Source: JACPRL01 sp035573715 (lineage in GTDB: Bacteria > Acidobacteriota > Terriglobia > Acidiferrales > 2-02-FULL-67-57). Taken from it: a stretch of 64,000 nt of DNA. A program made the position numbers and the translations under genes. Below the pieces are notes generated by a model. The model made no database searches. It had not been told where the DNA came from and saw nothing but the letters and a program-made list of their open reading frames with translations. The stretch spans positions 1-64,000 of the forward strand of contig DATLZZ010000019.1 of assembly GCA_035573715.1 (NCBI GenBank), given 5' to 3'. This document shows, one piece after another, positions 1-8,082 of the stretch (its first letter is position 1; the number at the start of each line of letters is the position of its first letter).

Positions 1-1
1 G

Positions 2-133
2 TTGGAGTTGCAGGCGCTCAACCGCGAGCTCCGGGCTTGGGAGCACACCTACAACACTGTCCGTCCTCACCAAGCTCTTGGTTATCTGACTCCGCAGGAG
101 TTCCTCTTGCGCACCCGCATCGATGGAGGCTGA
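2..133 (+). CDS. C-terminal end of an integrase-type transposase (partial)
   Basis: Only the last 43 codons lie in the window, ending at a TGA. The reading ends with YNTVRPHQALGYLTPQEFL, the typical C-terminus of the DDE integrase catalytic domain in IS3/IS481-family transposases, where it follows the last catalytic glutamate. The upstream catalytic core is outside the window, so I cannot tell whether the element is intact. It sits directly upstream of an exopolysaccharide gene block in the same orientation. The family (IS3 or IS481) cannot be settled from this fragment. Confidence 0.8.
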   Translation: MELQALNRELRAWEHTYNTVRPHQALGYLTPQEFLLRTRIDGG

Positions 134-166
134 TGTGTCACTAATCTACTGGACGAGTACATTACC

Positions 167-196
167 TTGACACTGGGGTCTCGCGCTGCGTACACT
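167..196 (+). promoter_or_regulatory. Candidate sigma-70 promoter for the exopolysaccharide genes
   Basis: A consensus -35 TTGACA (167-172) is followed after 18 bases by a -10-like TACACT (191-196). It lies between the transposase stop and the ATG at 260, giving a leader of roughly 55-60 bases. Its position just outside a transposase gene raises the possibility that it belongs to an insertion-sequence end. It also argues that the gene starts at 260 and not at the TTG at 167. Confidence 0.4.
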
Positions 197-259
197 GGCG
201 CACGGCGAGTTCGTTTCTACCGGTCGAAGGGTGGTTGGGCGAGGAAGGCTTCAGGGGGA

Positions 260-1708
260 ATGAAGACTTATACTGTTCTGTTTGTTCTAGCTTTTCTTTT
301 GAGTTACCTGGGTACGCCGCTGCTTCGTCGTCTCCTCACGCGTCACGGGCTGCTGGACTCGGTCTTTCCCCAGGGGCCGCATGAGAGGCGCCCGATTCCC
401 CGTCTGGGCGGTGTGGTGGTCTATTTCGCCTTGCTGGTTTCGCTGCTGGCGTTGTTCATCCCCGATAACTTGGTCACCGATCAGTTTCGCGCCGAGCTGC
501 CCACCTTGTGGATGCTGTGGGGGCCCGCGACGCTGGTCCTGCTGCTCGGCGTCGCCGACGACATCTGGGGCGTGAACCCCTGGGCCAAGCTGAGTGTGCA
601 ACTGGTAGCGGCGCTGTGGCTGGTGTTGGCGGGCGCGCAGATTTCAAAACTCTCCACCCCCTGGGGCGCGGTGGTCGAGCTGGGCGCCCTCTCGATTCCG
701 GTCACGCTGCTGTGGTTGGTGGGCGTGACCAACGCCTTCAACCTGATTGACGGACTCGACGGTCTGGCGGCTGGAGTGTCGTTTCTTTCCGCCACGGCCA
801 TTGCCGCCACGGCCGCGATGGTGAACGACAAGATTGTCGTGGTGGTGACGGTGGCGCTGGCCGGCGCTTTGCTTGGTTTCCTGCGGCACAACTTCAATCC
901 GGCGACGATTCTTCTGGGCGATTCCGGCAGCCTGTTCATCGGGTTTCTGCTGGCGGCCTCGGCCGTAGTGTGGCAGCAGAAGGCGACGGTGGCCGTCGCG
1001 GTGGCCGCGCCCCTGGTGGCGTTTGCTCTGCCTGTGACCGACACCGCGGTGAGCATGATGCGGCGCTACCTGCGCGGCCAGCCCCTGTTCACCTCCGACC
1101 GGCAGCACATCCATCACCGGCTGGTGGCGCTGGGCTTCTCGCCGCGGCAGGCGGTGCTGGTGCTCTACGCGCTTTCGGCGGTGGCGGCGCTGGGGTGCAT
1201 CCTCATCGCGCGGGGCCACAACTTCCTCACCGCCATGGTGCTGCTGTTGTTCATCGCCGCCTGCTGGATCGGCTTGCGGCGGCTGAGCTACCCGGAGTTC
1301 ATCGAAGTCGGTCGCGCCTTTAACCGGCAATTGCACGCCGCCCGCGGTCGCTTGCAGGAGGCGGCGGAGCTGGTGCGCGGCGCCGCCAGCCGGACGGAAC
1401 TCCAGGCGCGCATGGAGAACAGCCTGGCCGCTCTTGGCCTCGACCTCATTGAAGTTCATCGCGGCGGCGCTCCGTGGATTGTCCCAGCCGGGACGCAGAA
1501 TGAGAGAATGTGGCGGTTAAGTTTGCCGCTGGGGGGCGGCGGCCGGTTAGTGCTGGGGCGAAACGGGCGGCCCGCCGAGGCCGGTCTGCCGCTGGAAGAG
1601 CTCGGGCGCGAGTTGGGCGCCGCCCTGGAGGCGAGCCTGGCGCGCCTGGAGCCCGAGGCGAGCCGCGCCGAGGTGGCGGAGTCCGAGCCGGTACGGAGCG
1701 AAGTCTGA
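260..1708 (+). CDS. WecA/TagO-type undecaprenyl-phosphate sugar-1-phosphate transferase
   Basis: This 482-residue, multi-spanning membrane protein belongs to the glycosyltransferase 4 / MraY-WecA family, which transfers a sugar-1-phosphate (usually GlcNAc-1-P) from a UDP-sugar to undecaprenyl phosphate. That is the first step of O-antigen or exopolysaccharide synthesis. Visible hallmarks are the Asp pair at about residues 100-101 (GVADDIWG), the motif NAFNLIDGLDGLA at 158-170, LGDSGSLFIGF, and the cytoplasmic HIHHR motif at 283-287 that distinguishes WecA/TagO types. The C-terminal ~110 residues are a soluble tail longer than in classical WecA. I chose ATG 260 because the protein begins with a membrane segment there and GAGGAAGG lies upstream. 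The next gene starts 2 bases after the stop. Confidence 0.88.
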   Translation: MKTYTVLFVLAFLLSYLGTPLLRRLLTRHGLLDSVFPQGPHERRPIPRLGGVVVYFALLVSLLALFIPDNLVTDQFRAELPTLWMLWGPATLVLLLGVADDIWGVNPWAKLSVQLVAALWLVLAGAQISKLSTPWGAVVELGALSIPVTLLWLVGVTNAFNLIDGLDGLAAGVSFLSATAIAATAAMVNDKIVVVVTVALAGALLGFLRHNFNPATILLGDSGSLFIGFLLAASAVVWQQKATVAVAVAAPLVAFALPVTDTAVSMMRRYLRGQPLFTSDRQHIHHRLVALGFSPRQAVLVLYALSAVAALGCILIARGHNFLTAMVLLLFIAACWIGLRRLSYPEFIEVGRAFNRQLHAARGRLQEAAELVRGAASRTELQARMENSLAALGLDLIEVHRGGAPWIVPAGTQNERMWRLSLPLGGGGRLVLGRNGRPAEAGLPLEELGRELGAALEASLARLEPEASRAEVAESEPVRSEV

Positions 1709-1710
1709 CG

Positions 1711-3972
1711 ATGGAACCGAAAGACAAACTGGCGCGTGCGGAGAGCGACCGGTTGCAGCCCGCGGGCCTCCAGCCCTCGACTCCCTCCCTGCCGCCCCAC
1801 TACGGCGGCGGGCTTGAGTTCGAGGAAATCCACCTGCGCGACTATCTGCGCGTCCTGCGCAAGTACCGGTTGACGATTCTGCTCTTCGTGCTCACCACCG
1901 TGCTCACGGTGCTGCTGGTGTCGTTGCGCCTGCCGAAGAAGTACGAGGCGGTGGTGCGCGTGGCTTTCGACCGCGAGAACCCCTCTGCGCTCATCAAAGA
2001 CAGCGGGGTCCCTTCCGACCCCTGGAGCTTCCAGGACTATCTCCGCACTCAGATCCGAGTGCTGGAGAGCGACACCATGGCGACGATGACCATCCGCAGT
2101 CTGCGCCTGGACCGCGAGCCGGAATTCCGCAGACCGACCACCGAAGAGAGCGCCCAGGCCGCTGGCCCGCTCCCGCTGGAAACGCCGCTCGACCCCACCG
2201 ATGAGTCGCGGCTTGTCGACCTGTTTCAAGGCAACCTTCGCGTCATCGCGGTCCCCAACAGTTGGTTGATTGAAATCCATTACTACAGCCGCGACCCGCA
2301 ACTGGCGGCGCGGGTCGCCAACGCCCACGCCAACAACTTCATCGAGCACAACTTCCGCACTCGCTACGAGGCCACCATGAAGGCCTCGGAGTGGCTGAGC
2401 GACCAGTTGCGCGAGCTGCGCGCCAAGGTGGAAGCCTCGGAGGCGCAACTGGTGGATTTCGAGCGCCGCTACAACCTGGTCTCAATTGACGAGCGCCAGA
2501 ACGTGCTCACCCAGCGGCTCAGCGACTTGAACCACGAGCTCTCCCAGGCCGAGGCCGACCGCGCCCGGAAGGAATCGGTTTACCGCCAGGCCGCCGCCGG
2601 CCAGGACCCCAGCCTGCTTCAGGACTCGTTGACCGAGAAGCTGCAATACCGGCTCTCCGAGCTGCAGGGGCAGCACGCCGAAGCTCGCACCCAGTTTGGC
2701 CCGCAGCATCCCCGGATGCAGCGGCTGGAGGAGCAGATCAAGGAGGTCGAAGGGCTGCTGGCGCGCCAGCAGCAGGTCATCCTGGGCCGGTTACAGGACG
2801 ATTACCAGTCCTCCGTGAAGCGCGAGAAGCTGGTGCGCGACCTGGTGGAGAAGCAGAAAGCGGAGGTCAACGAGCTCAACCAGCGCCTCATCGAGTACAA
2901 CGTCATCAAGCGCGAGGTCGCCACCAACAAGCAGCTCTACGACAGCTTGCAGCAGCAGTTGAACGAAGCCGGCATCTCGGCCGGGCTGCGCTCCAGCAAC
3001 ATCCGGGTCGTGGACCCGGCGCGGACGCCGACCTTCCCCTACAGTCCCAATGTGTTCTTCAACGTGCTGCTGGCGATCCTGCTGAGCGTTCCGGTAGGAG
3101 TGGCGCTGGCCTTCTTCCGCGAGTACCTGGACAACACCATCAAGAACCCGGACGAGGTGGAGCGCTACAGCGGCCTGCCGACGATGGCGCTGGTGCCGCT
3201 GGCGGAAAGCTCGACGCGCCAGCCGCGCAAACTGCTGCCGCGGACGACCTCCTCGGGCAGCGGCGAGCGCTCGGAGATCGCCCTGGTGACCTACGAGCAG
3301 CCGCAGTCCAGCATGGCGGAAGCCTTCCGCTCGCTGCGCACCGCGGTGCTGCTGTCGTCGGCCGAGCGGCCGCCGCGGCTGCTGCTGGTGACCAGCGGCC
3401 AGCCCGCCGATGGCAAGACCGCGACTGCGATCAACCTGGCCGTCGCCCTGGCGCAGCGCGGCGGCAAGGTGCTGCTGGTGGAAGCCGACCTGCGCAAGCC
3501 CTCAGCCCACAAAGTGCTCCAGGTGGACGGCAAGCACGGCCTGAGCCTCTACCTCTCCGGCACGCAGGAGCGCAACGGGCTGGTGGTGCCCACTTCGGTT
3601 TCGAATCTCTTCTTCGTTCCCGCCGGGCCGGTGCCGCCCAACCCGGCCGAACTGCTCTCGTCGGCGCGCATGAGGCAGCTGCTGGGCGAGCTGTCCAAGG
3701 AGTTTGACCACATCATCCTGGACTCCCCGCCGCTGCTCAGCATCACCGACGCCACCGTGCTCTCGGTGATGGTGGACGGCGTGGTGCTGGTGGTGCGTTT
3801 CGGCAAGACCACGCGCGAGGTGCTGCGCCACATGCGGCAGATGCTGCACAACGTCAATGCCCGCATCCTGGGCGTGGTGCTGAACGGCGTGGCACTGAAT
3901 TCCGTGGACTACTACTATTACTATTACAGCTACTACGGCTACGGCTACCGCCAGGACGACCAGCGGCCGTAG
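1711..3972 (+). CDS. Wzc/GumC-type polysaccharide co-polymerase with BY-kinase domain
   Basis: This 753-residue inner-membrane protein combines a Wzz chain-length domain (first membrane segment around residues 55-75), a long periplasmic coiled coil, a second membrane segment near 445-465, and a cytoplasmic bacterial tyrosine kinase domain. The kinase shows Walker A SGQPADGKT (562-570, Lys 569), Walker A' VEADLRKP (about 590-597) and Walker B IILDSPP with Asp 671. The C-terminus holds a tyrosine cluster, YYYYYYSYYGYGY, the usual autophosphorylation tail. It works with a polymerase and exporter to set polymer length and drive export. It follows the WecA-like gene by 2 bases, so co-transcription is likely. 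The start at ATG 1711 avoids overlap with the upstream gene. Confidence 0.92.
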   Translation: MEPKDKLARAESDRLQPAGLQPSTPSLPPHYGGGLEFEEIHLRDYLRVLRKYRLTILLFVLTTVLTVLLVSLRLPKKYEAVVRVAFDRENPSALIKDSGVPSDPWSFQDYLRTQIRVLESDTMATMTIRSLRLDREPEFRRPTTEESAQAAGPLPLETPLDPTDESRLVDLFQGNLRVIAVPNSWLIEIHYYSRDPQLAARVANAHANNFIEHNFRTRYEATMKASEWLSDQLRELRAKVEASEAQLVDFERRYNLVSIDERQNVLTQRLSDLNHELSQAEADRARKESVYRQAAAGQDPSLLQDSLTEKLQYRLSELQGQHAEARTQFGPQHPRMQRLEEQIKEVEGLLARQQQVILGRLQDDYQSSVKREKLVRDLVEKQKAEVNELNQRLIEYNVIKREVATNKQLYDSLQQQLNEAGISAGLRSSNIRVVDPARTPTFPYSPNVFFNVLLAILLSVPVGVALAFFREYLDNTIKNPDEVERYSGLPTMALVPLAESSTRQPRKLLPRTTSSGSGERSEIALVTYEQPQSSMAEAFRSLRTAVLLSSAERPPRLLLVTSGQPADGKTATAINLAVALAQRGGKVLLVEADLRKPSAHKVLQVDGKHGLSLYLSGTQERNGLVVPTSVSNLFFVPAGPVPPNPAELLSSARMRQLLGELSKEFDHIILDSPPLLSITDATVLSVMVDGVVLVVRFGKTTREVLRHMRQMLHNVNARILGVVLNGVALNSVDYYYYYYSYYGYGYRQDDQRP

Positions 3973-4008
3973 ACGGCGCTGTTCCCATCGGATTCGGGGG
4001 TCGTCCCC

Positions 4009-5283
4009 GTGCCTCAAATTTCGCCGGAGAATACCTGGCAGCGCCTTCTGGCGCTGGCCATCGGCCTGCTGCTGGTGGCGGCGGCCAGCTTCTCGATCGT
4101 CCGGTGGTATTGGGCGACTGAAGCGCGCACCGCGCGCGACGAGGCGACGCTGCGCCGCGCCGTCCGGCTGGAGCCCGACAACGCCGACTACTGGCACCGC
4201 CTGGGGCAATGGGAAGAACAATCCTTCGGCGAGGGAAGCGTGCCGCGCGCGCTGGAGAACTATCGCCGCGCCACCGAGCTCAACCGCTTTGAGAGCCGCT
4301 ACTGGCTCGACCTCGCCAATCTGCTCGAGCTCACCGGAGAGCGCGCGCAGGCCGAAGCGGCCGTAGCCAGCGCTCTGCGGGTCGATCCCCGCTCGCCGCA
4401 GACACTGTGGCGGGTTGGGAATTTCTGGCTGCGCACCGCCGAGCCGCAGCGCGCGTTTCCATACTTGCAGCAGGCGCTGCTCGCCGATCCCTCGCTGGCG
4501 GCGGCGCTCCTCCAGACCTGCCACAAGGCCATCGGCGACCCCGAGGTGCTGCTGCGCGAAGTGGTGCCGCACGAGCCGCGGTTCCTATTGGTCTACCTTC
4601 GGGTTCTGGTGCGCGCCCAGCTGACGGCTGCGGCAGCGCCGGTGTGGCGCCGCCTAGTGGAGATCGGCGGCGGCTTTGAAGCTCGCCAGGCCCTCTTCTA
4701 TGTGAATCATCTGCTCGATACCGCGCACGTGGCGGACGCTCTCGAGGCCTGGAATGACCTGAAGCGGCTGCGGTTGATTCCTGTCGGGGCGCAGAGTGAG
4801 GAGCTGCTCTACAACGCCGACTTGCGCCAGCCTATTCTCAACGGCGGCTTCGACTGGCGCGCCGTGGAGCTGCCGCGGGTGAGCGTCACGCTCGAACCCG
4901 GCGCGGGCGAGGAAGCGCCCGCGGTGGTGATTCGTTTTTCCGGCGAAGACAACCTCGACTACCACCACTTCTACCAGCTCGTCCCGGTAGAGCCGAACCA
5001 GCGCTACCGGTTCACCGCCTGGATGGCCACCGCGGGCGTCACCACCGAAAGCGGCCCGCGCCTGGAAGTCTTCGATCCCTACGACTCGCAGTTGCCGCCG
5101 GCGCGCTCGGCAGCGCTTATCGGGGATTCGGCGCGGCAGCAGCTATTAGTGGACTTCACCAGCGGCCCCCGAACGCGGGTGCTGCGCGTGGGCGTGGCGC
5201 GGCTGCCCAGCCGGCGGCTGGCGGGCGAGATTCGGGGCACGGTGCGGGCGTCGGAGTTCAGTCTGCGGCGGGTGAGTCGCTAG
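4009..5283 (+). CDS. Membrane-anchored tetratricopeptide repeat protein of the EPS locus
   Basis: This 424-residue protein starts at GTG 4009. It has one N-terminal membrane segment (about residues 13-33) followed by TPR-like helical repeats (for example AVRLEPDNADYWHRLGQWEE and the following ALENYRRATELNRF) to around residue 200. The C-terminal half is predicted beta-rich and resembles a carbohydrate-binding-like jelly roll (FRFTAWMATAGV region). Its place between a BY-kinase and an O-antigen ligase-like gene suggests a periplasmic scaffold for polysaccharide assembly, but no enzymatic motif is visible. The role is inference from context. Confidence 0.72.
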   Translation: MPQISPENTWQRLLALAIGLLLVAAASFSIVRWYWATEARTARDEATLRRAVRLEPDNADYWHRLGQWEEQSFGEGSVPRALENYRRATELNRFESRYWLDLANLLELTGERAQAEAAVASALRVDPRSPQTLWRVGNFWLRTAEPQRAFPYLQQALLADPSLAAALLQTCHKAIGDPEVLLREVVPHEPRFLLVYLRVLVRAQLTAAAAPVWRRLVEIGGGFEARQALFYVNHLLDTAHVADALEAWNDLKRLRLIPVGAQSEELLYNADLRQPILNGGFDWRAVELPRVSVTLEPGAGEEAPAVVIRFSGEDNLDYHHFYQLVPVEPNQRYRFTAWMATAGVTTESGPRLEVFDPYDSQLPPARSAALIGDSARQQLLVDFTSGPRTRVLRVGVARLPSRRLAGEIRGTVRASEFSLRRVSR

Positions 5284-5284
5284 G

Positions 5285-6601
5285 ATGAGCGAAACCACCG
5301 CAGCCGCGATTGCCGAGCGCGTGGAGTCGGCACTGCTGCCGGCGGGCGCGGCCGTCTGGGCGTTCGCCACGCTGGCGCTGGGGGCGACGCCGCCCTGGGC
5401 ATGGGCGACGACCGAGCTGGCGGTGCTGGCGCTGCTCGCCGTGTGGCTGGTTGCCGAGGCCGCGCGCGGCCAGATGAGCCTGCGCCTGCCCGCGCTGGCC
5501 TACCCGATGCTGGCGATCTTGCTCCTGGTTTTAGTGCAGGCCTACGCGCGCTTGTCGGTCTATCCGCCGGCCACGCGCCAGGCGGCCTGGATGCTGCTGG
5601 CGGTGGGCGCATTCTTTCTGCTGCTTCACAACCAGCTCACCTCGGAATCGAAGCTCGAAGCGCTGGTGACCCTTCTGCTGCTGTTCGGTTTCGGGCTGGC
5701 CGTGTTCGCCATCGCGCAGAAGCTGAGCTTCAACGGAAAGGTCTACTGGTTCTGGACGCCGCACCAGGCAGGCGAAATCTTCGGGCCGTTCATCAAGCGC
5801 AACGACTACGCCGCCTGGACGCTGATGCTGGTGCCGCTGGCGTGGGTGAAGGCGGGCCGGCGGCGGGAGTCGCGCGAGGTGCGGCTGTTCTGGGGGCTGG
5901 TGGTGCTGGTGCTGGGCATCTCGATTCTCTATTCGCTCTCGCGCGCCGGGTCGCTGCTATTCCTGCTCTTCTTCCCTCTGTATGCGCTGCTGGGGCGGCG
6001 GCCGGAGCGCTCGGGTCGCGCCGCCCTGGCAGTGGCGCTGGGCGTGATTCTGGTGGCGGCGGTGGTGACCGTTGGACTGGACACGGGCAAACTCCTGACG
6101 CGCTGGCAGGCGCTCTCGCAGATGTTCAGCCAATCGGAGTCGGTGGAGCTCTATCGCTGGCAGATGTGGCGCGACACACTGGCGATGATTCGCGATCACC
6201 TGTGGCTGGGCGGCGGGATGGAAACCTTCATTGTGCTGTCGGATTCCTATCGCACCTTCGACAGCAGCCTGCGCTGGAACCACGCTCACAACGAGTATCT
6301 CGAATGGCTGGCGGAGACCGGACTGGTGGGCGGGGCGCTGGCGCTGTGGTTTCTGGCGGCGCTGGCCCGCACCGTGGACGAAAAAATGCGCCTGACGCAC
6401 GAGAACCGCACCCGGCAACTGGTCGTCGGCGCCGCGCTCGGTTGCGCGCTGGTGCTGCTGCACAGCCTGGTGGATTTTCCGCTGCGCGTTCCCGCTAATA
6501 TGCTGCTCTTCGCCGCGCTGCTGGCGATTATCACCGCGCCGGCCACCGGCGCCGTGCTCAACGCGCGCGCGGTGGGCACGGCGGAGTTCCGTCTGCACTG
6601 A
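5285..6601 (+). CDS. O-antigen ligase/polymerase-like (Wzy_C family) membrane protein
   Basis: This 438-residue polytopic membrane protein has about ten to twelve hydrophobic segments. A long periplasmic loop (residues roughly 280-345) includes WRDTLAMIRDHLWLGGGMETF and RWNHAHNEYLEWLAETGLVG, the signature His-containing HAHNxxLE motif of the Wzy_C/O-antigen ligase family. Members either polymerise lipid-linked repeat units or ligate polymer to an acceptor. The gene starts one base after the TPR gene stop and closes the polysaccharide block. Polymerase versus ligase cannot be decided from sequence alone. Confidence 0.82.
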   Translation: MSETTAAAIAERVESALLPAGAAVWAFATLALGATPPWAWATTELAVLALLAVWLVAEAARGQMSLRLPALAYPMLAILLLVLVQAYARLSVYPPATRQAAWMLLAVGAFFLLLHNQLTSESKLEALVTLLLLFGFGLAVFAIAQKLSFNGKVYWFWTPHQAGEIFGPFIKRNDYAAWTLMLVPLAWVKAGRRRESREVRLFWGLVVLVLGISILYSLSRAGSLLFLLFFPLYALLGRRPERSGRAALAVALGVILVAAVVTVGLDTGKLLTRWQALSQMFSQSESVELYRWQMWRDTLAMIRDHLWLGGGMETFIVLSDSYRTFDSSLRWNHAHNEYLEWLAETGLVGGALALWFLAALARTVDEKMRLTHENRTRQLVVGAALGCALVLLHSLVDFPLRVPANMLLFAALLAIITAPATGAVLNARAVGTAEFRLH

Positions 6602-6609
6602 GCCTGTTC

Positions 6610-6615
6610 TATAAT
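6610..6615 (+). promoter_or_regulatory. Candidate -10 element upstream of the small protein at 6647
   Basis: A perfect TATAAT lies in the 45-base gap between the ligase-like gene and the next small gene. The matching -35 region (TTCCGT, 17 bases upstream, inside the previous gene's end) is poor. The SD sequence AAGGAGGA follows at 6636-6643. Confidence 0.35.
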
Positions 6616-6646
6616 GCGGGCTCCCGCGTCTCACCAAGGAGGACTT

Positions 6647-6901
6647 GTGGCCCGCAGAACCCGCATCAACATCGGCGACCGCTCCATCGAAGCCGAGGAC
6701 ATGGAATTCACTGCCGCGCGCGAGGACTGGAGCGAGTATCAGGTCGAAGACGGCTACACGGTGCGCATCAAGCTGGTGGTCTCCAGCATCCTCAAAACCG
6801 CCGAGCGCGACCCGCAGGGCAACCCGGTCTACATCGTGCAGTCCACCAACATCGTCAAAGTCTTGCCGCCTGAAACCTACTCCAGGAAGGAAGTGCAGTA
6901 G
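6647..6901 (+). CDS. Small conserved acidic protein of unknown function
   Basis: This 84-residue soluble protein starts at GTG 6647, placed four bases after a strong AAGGAGGA ribosome-binding site at 6636-6643. An in-frame ATG at 6614 lies before that site and is unlikely to be used. The sequence begins ARRTRINIGDRSIEAEDMEF and contains alternating charged beta-strand-like stretches (YTVRIKLVVSSIL, VYIVQSTNIVKVLP). I recognise no family with a known function. Its 3' end overlaps the convergent mrfB-like gene by 25 bases. Confidence 0.75.
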   Translation: MARRTRINIGDRSIEAEDMEFTAAREDWSEYQVEDGYTVRIKLVVSSILKTAERDPQGNPVYIVQSTNIVKVLPPETYSRKEVQ

Positions 6902-8082
6902 TCGAGCTTGCGTTGGAGGCGCCGGAGTCGATGCGTCAAGCGGGCGCAGCGGCGGTCGCGCTCGGCCGCCAGCGCCAGCTCGAGCATGCGCAGCGCGCGC
7001 CGCGTAGCTTCCGCGGCTCTCTCCGGTTCGCCGAGGCGGTGCTCGTAGTAGGCTGCCAGTTGCTCGAGCGCGAGGAGCGCGCTTCGGTCCGCCGAGTTTT
7101 CCGAAAGCTCCCGCCACAGTCGCGCCGCTGCCTCGTAGTCGCCGCGGCGCTTGTAGAGAAACGACAGGCGCAGCCGGGCGGCGCGCGCGGCGTCGGCGGG
7201 CAGGTGATCGTTGAGGGCGCATTCGTAGAGCGCGGCCGCGCGCTCGGGCTCGGCCGCGCGCTCGAAGAGGCGCGCCAGTCCGACCCGCTCGAGGCTGTCG
7301 GCGTCCTCCGCTTCCGGCGCCGCCGCCAGCGCCAGCAGCCGTCCCGCCAGCGCGGCTAGTGTCAGCAAGTCCTCCGCGTTGTGCTGAAAGACAACTTCGA
7401 GCGGGCGCTCGTCGCCGCGACCAAGAAAGTCGAAATAGAGTTGAGGGATAAGGGCGCCGGGAACGTCGTCGCCGCGGCTGTGGCGCAGGATCAGTTGCTC
7501 CAACTCCAGCAGGCGCGCTGAGCCGCAGCGCAGCTTCCAGAGTCGCCGCGCGGGATAAAGCAGGTCGAGATGCGGACGCTGGTCGAGCGGCCAGCGCATC
7601 CGCGCCAGGCGGTAGCGCGTCTCCAGCAGCGGCGCGTCGAACAGCTTGCCGTTGTAGGTGACGAGCAACGGCGCCGCTCCCAGCTCCGCCGCCAGCGCCG
7701 CCAGCAGCTCGCGCTCCGCCGCCAAGTCACGCAGGAAAAACTGGCGAACGCAAAAGTCTTGTTCTGTGATGCGACCGAGCCCGATCAGAAATGCGTACGT
7801 GCCTGTGCCACCGGCGAGCCCTGTGGTTTCCACATCGAGGAACAGCCAATCGGAAGCCTTTGAAATCTCAAATTTGAAATTTGAGATTAATTGCGCGACG
7901 CGACAATCGACCGAGCGCAACTGCGAAAGCCACCGCCGGCTGCCAAACGGAAAAAGTTGTTCGCGAATCGAAACACCGGTTTTGCGCAAGCCGGTGAGCA
8001 TGGGCAACCCGCGCGATTTCGCGTCGCTGGTCGCGGCGCGAGCACTGCTCAGGGCCGCCAAACGCTCGCGGAGGCTCGCCAT
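6877..8082 (-). CDS. MrfB/YprB-like RNase H-fold exonuclease with TPR tail
   Basis: This 401-residue protein has an RNase H-like nuclease domain (about residues 70-240) showing the DEDD-type motif FLDVETTGLAGGTG, then TYNGKLFDAPLLETRYR and the late acidic motif NAEDLLTLAAL. The C-terminal ~140 residues are TPR-like helices (LARLFERAAEPERAAALYECAL and similar). In Bacillus subtilis the homologous pair MrfA-MrfB (YprA-YprB) repairs mitomycin C lesions independently of UvrABC. Here the ATG overlaps the helicase stop by one base (TGATG), so the pair is translationally coupled. A palindrome at 7864-7888 encodes the peptide ISNFKFEIS just before the nuclease core, an apparent repeat insertion. Confidence 0.85.
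   Translation of the reverse strand: MASLRERLAALSSARAATSDAKSRGLPMLTGLRKTGVSIREQLFPFGSRRWLSQLRSVDCRVAQLISNFKFEISKASDWLFLDVETTGLAGGTGTYAFLIGLGRITEQDFCVRQFFLRDLAAERELLAALAAELGAAPLLVTYNGKLFDAPLLETRYRLARMRWPLDQRPHLDLLYPARRLWKLRCGSARLLELEQLILRHSRGDDVPGALIPQLYFDFLGRGDERPLEVVFQHNAEDLLTLAALAGRLLALAAAPEAEDADSLERVGLARLFERAAEPERAAALYECALNDHLPADAARAARLRLSFLYKRRGDYEAAARLWRELSENSADRSALLALEQLAAYYEHRLGEPERAAEATRRALRMLELALAAERDRRCARLTHRLRRLQRKLDYCTSFLE
7864..7888. repeat. 25-base palindrome inserted in the mrfB-like coding sequence
   Basis: Twelve-base arms (AATCTCAAATTT and its exact complement) flank a single central G. The element is AT-rich in a GC-rich gene and is read as ISNFKFEIS between the N-terminal region and the nuclease domain. 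Its symmetry and composition mark it as a repeat that stayed in frame, but only one copy is present in this window. Confidence 0.75.
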
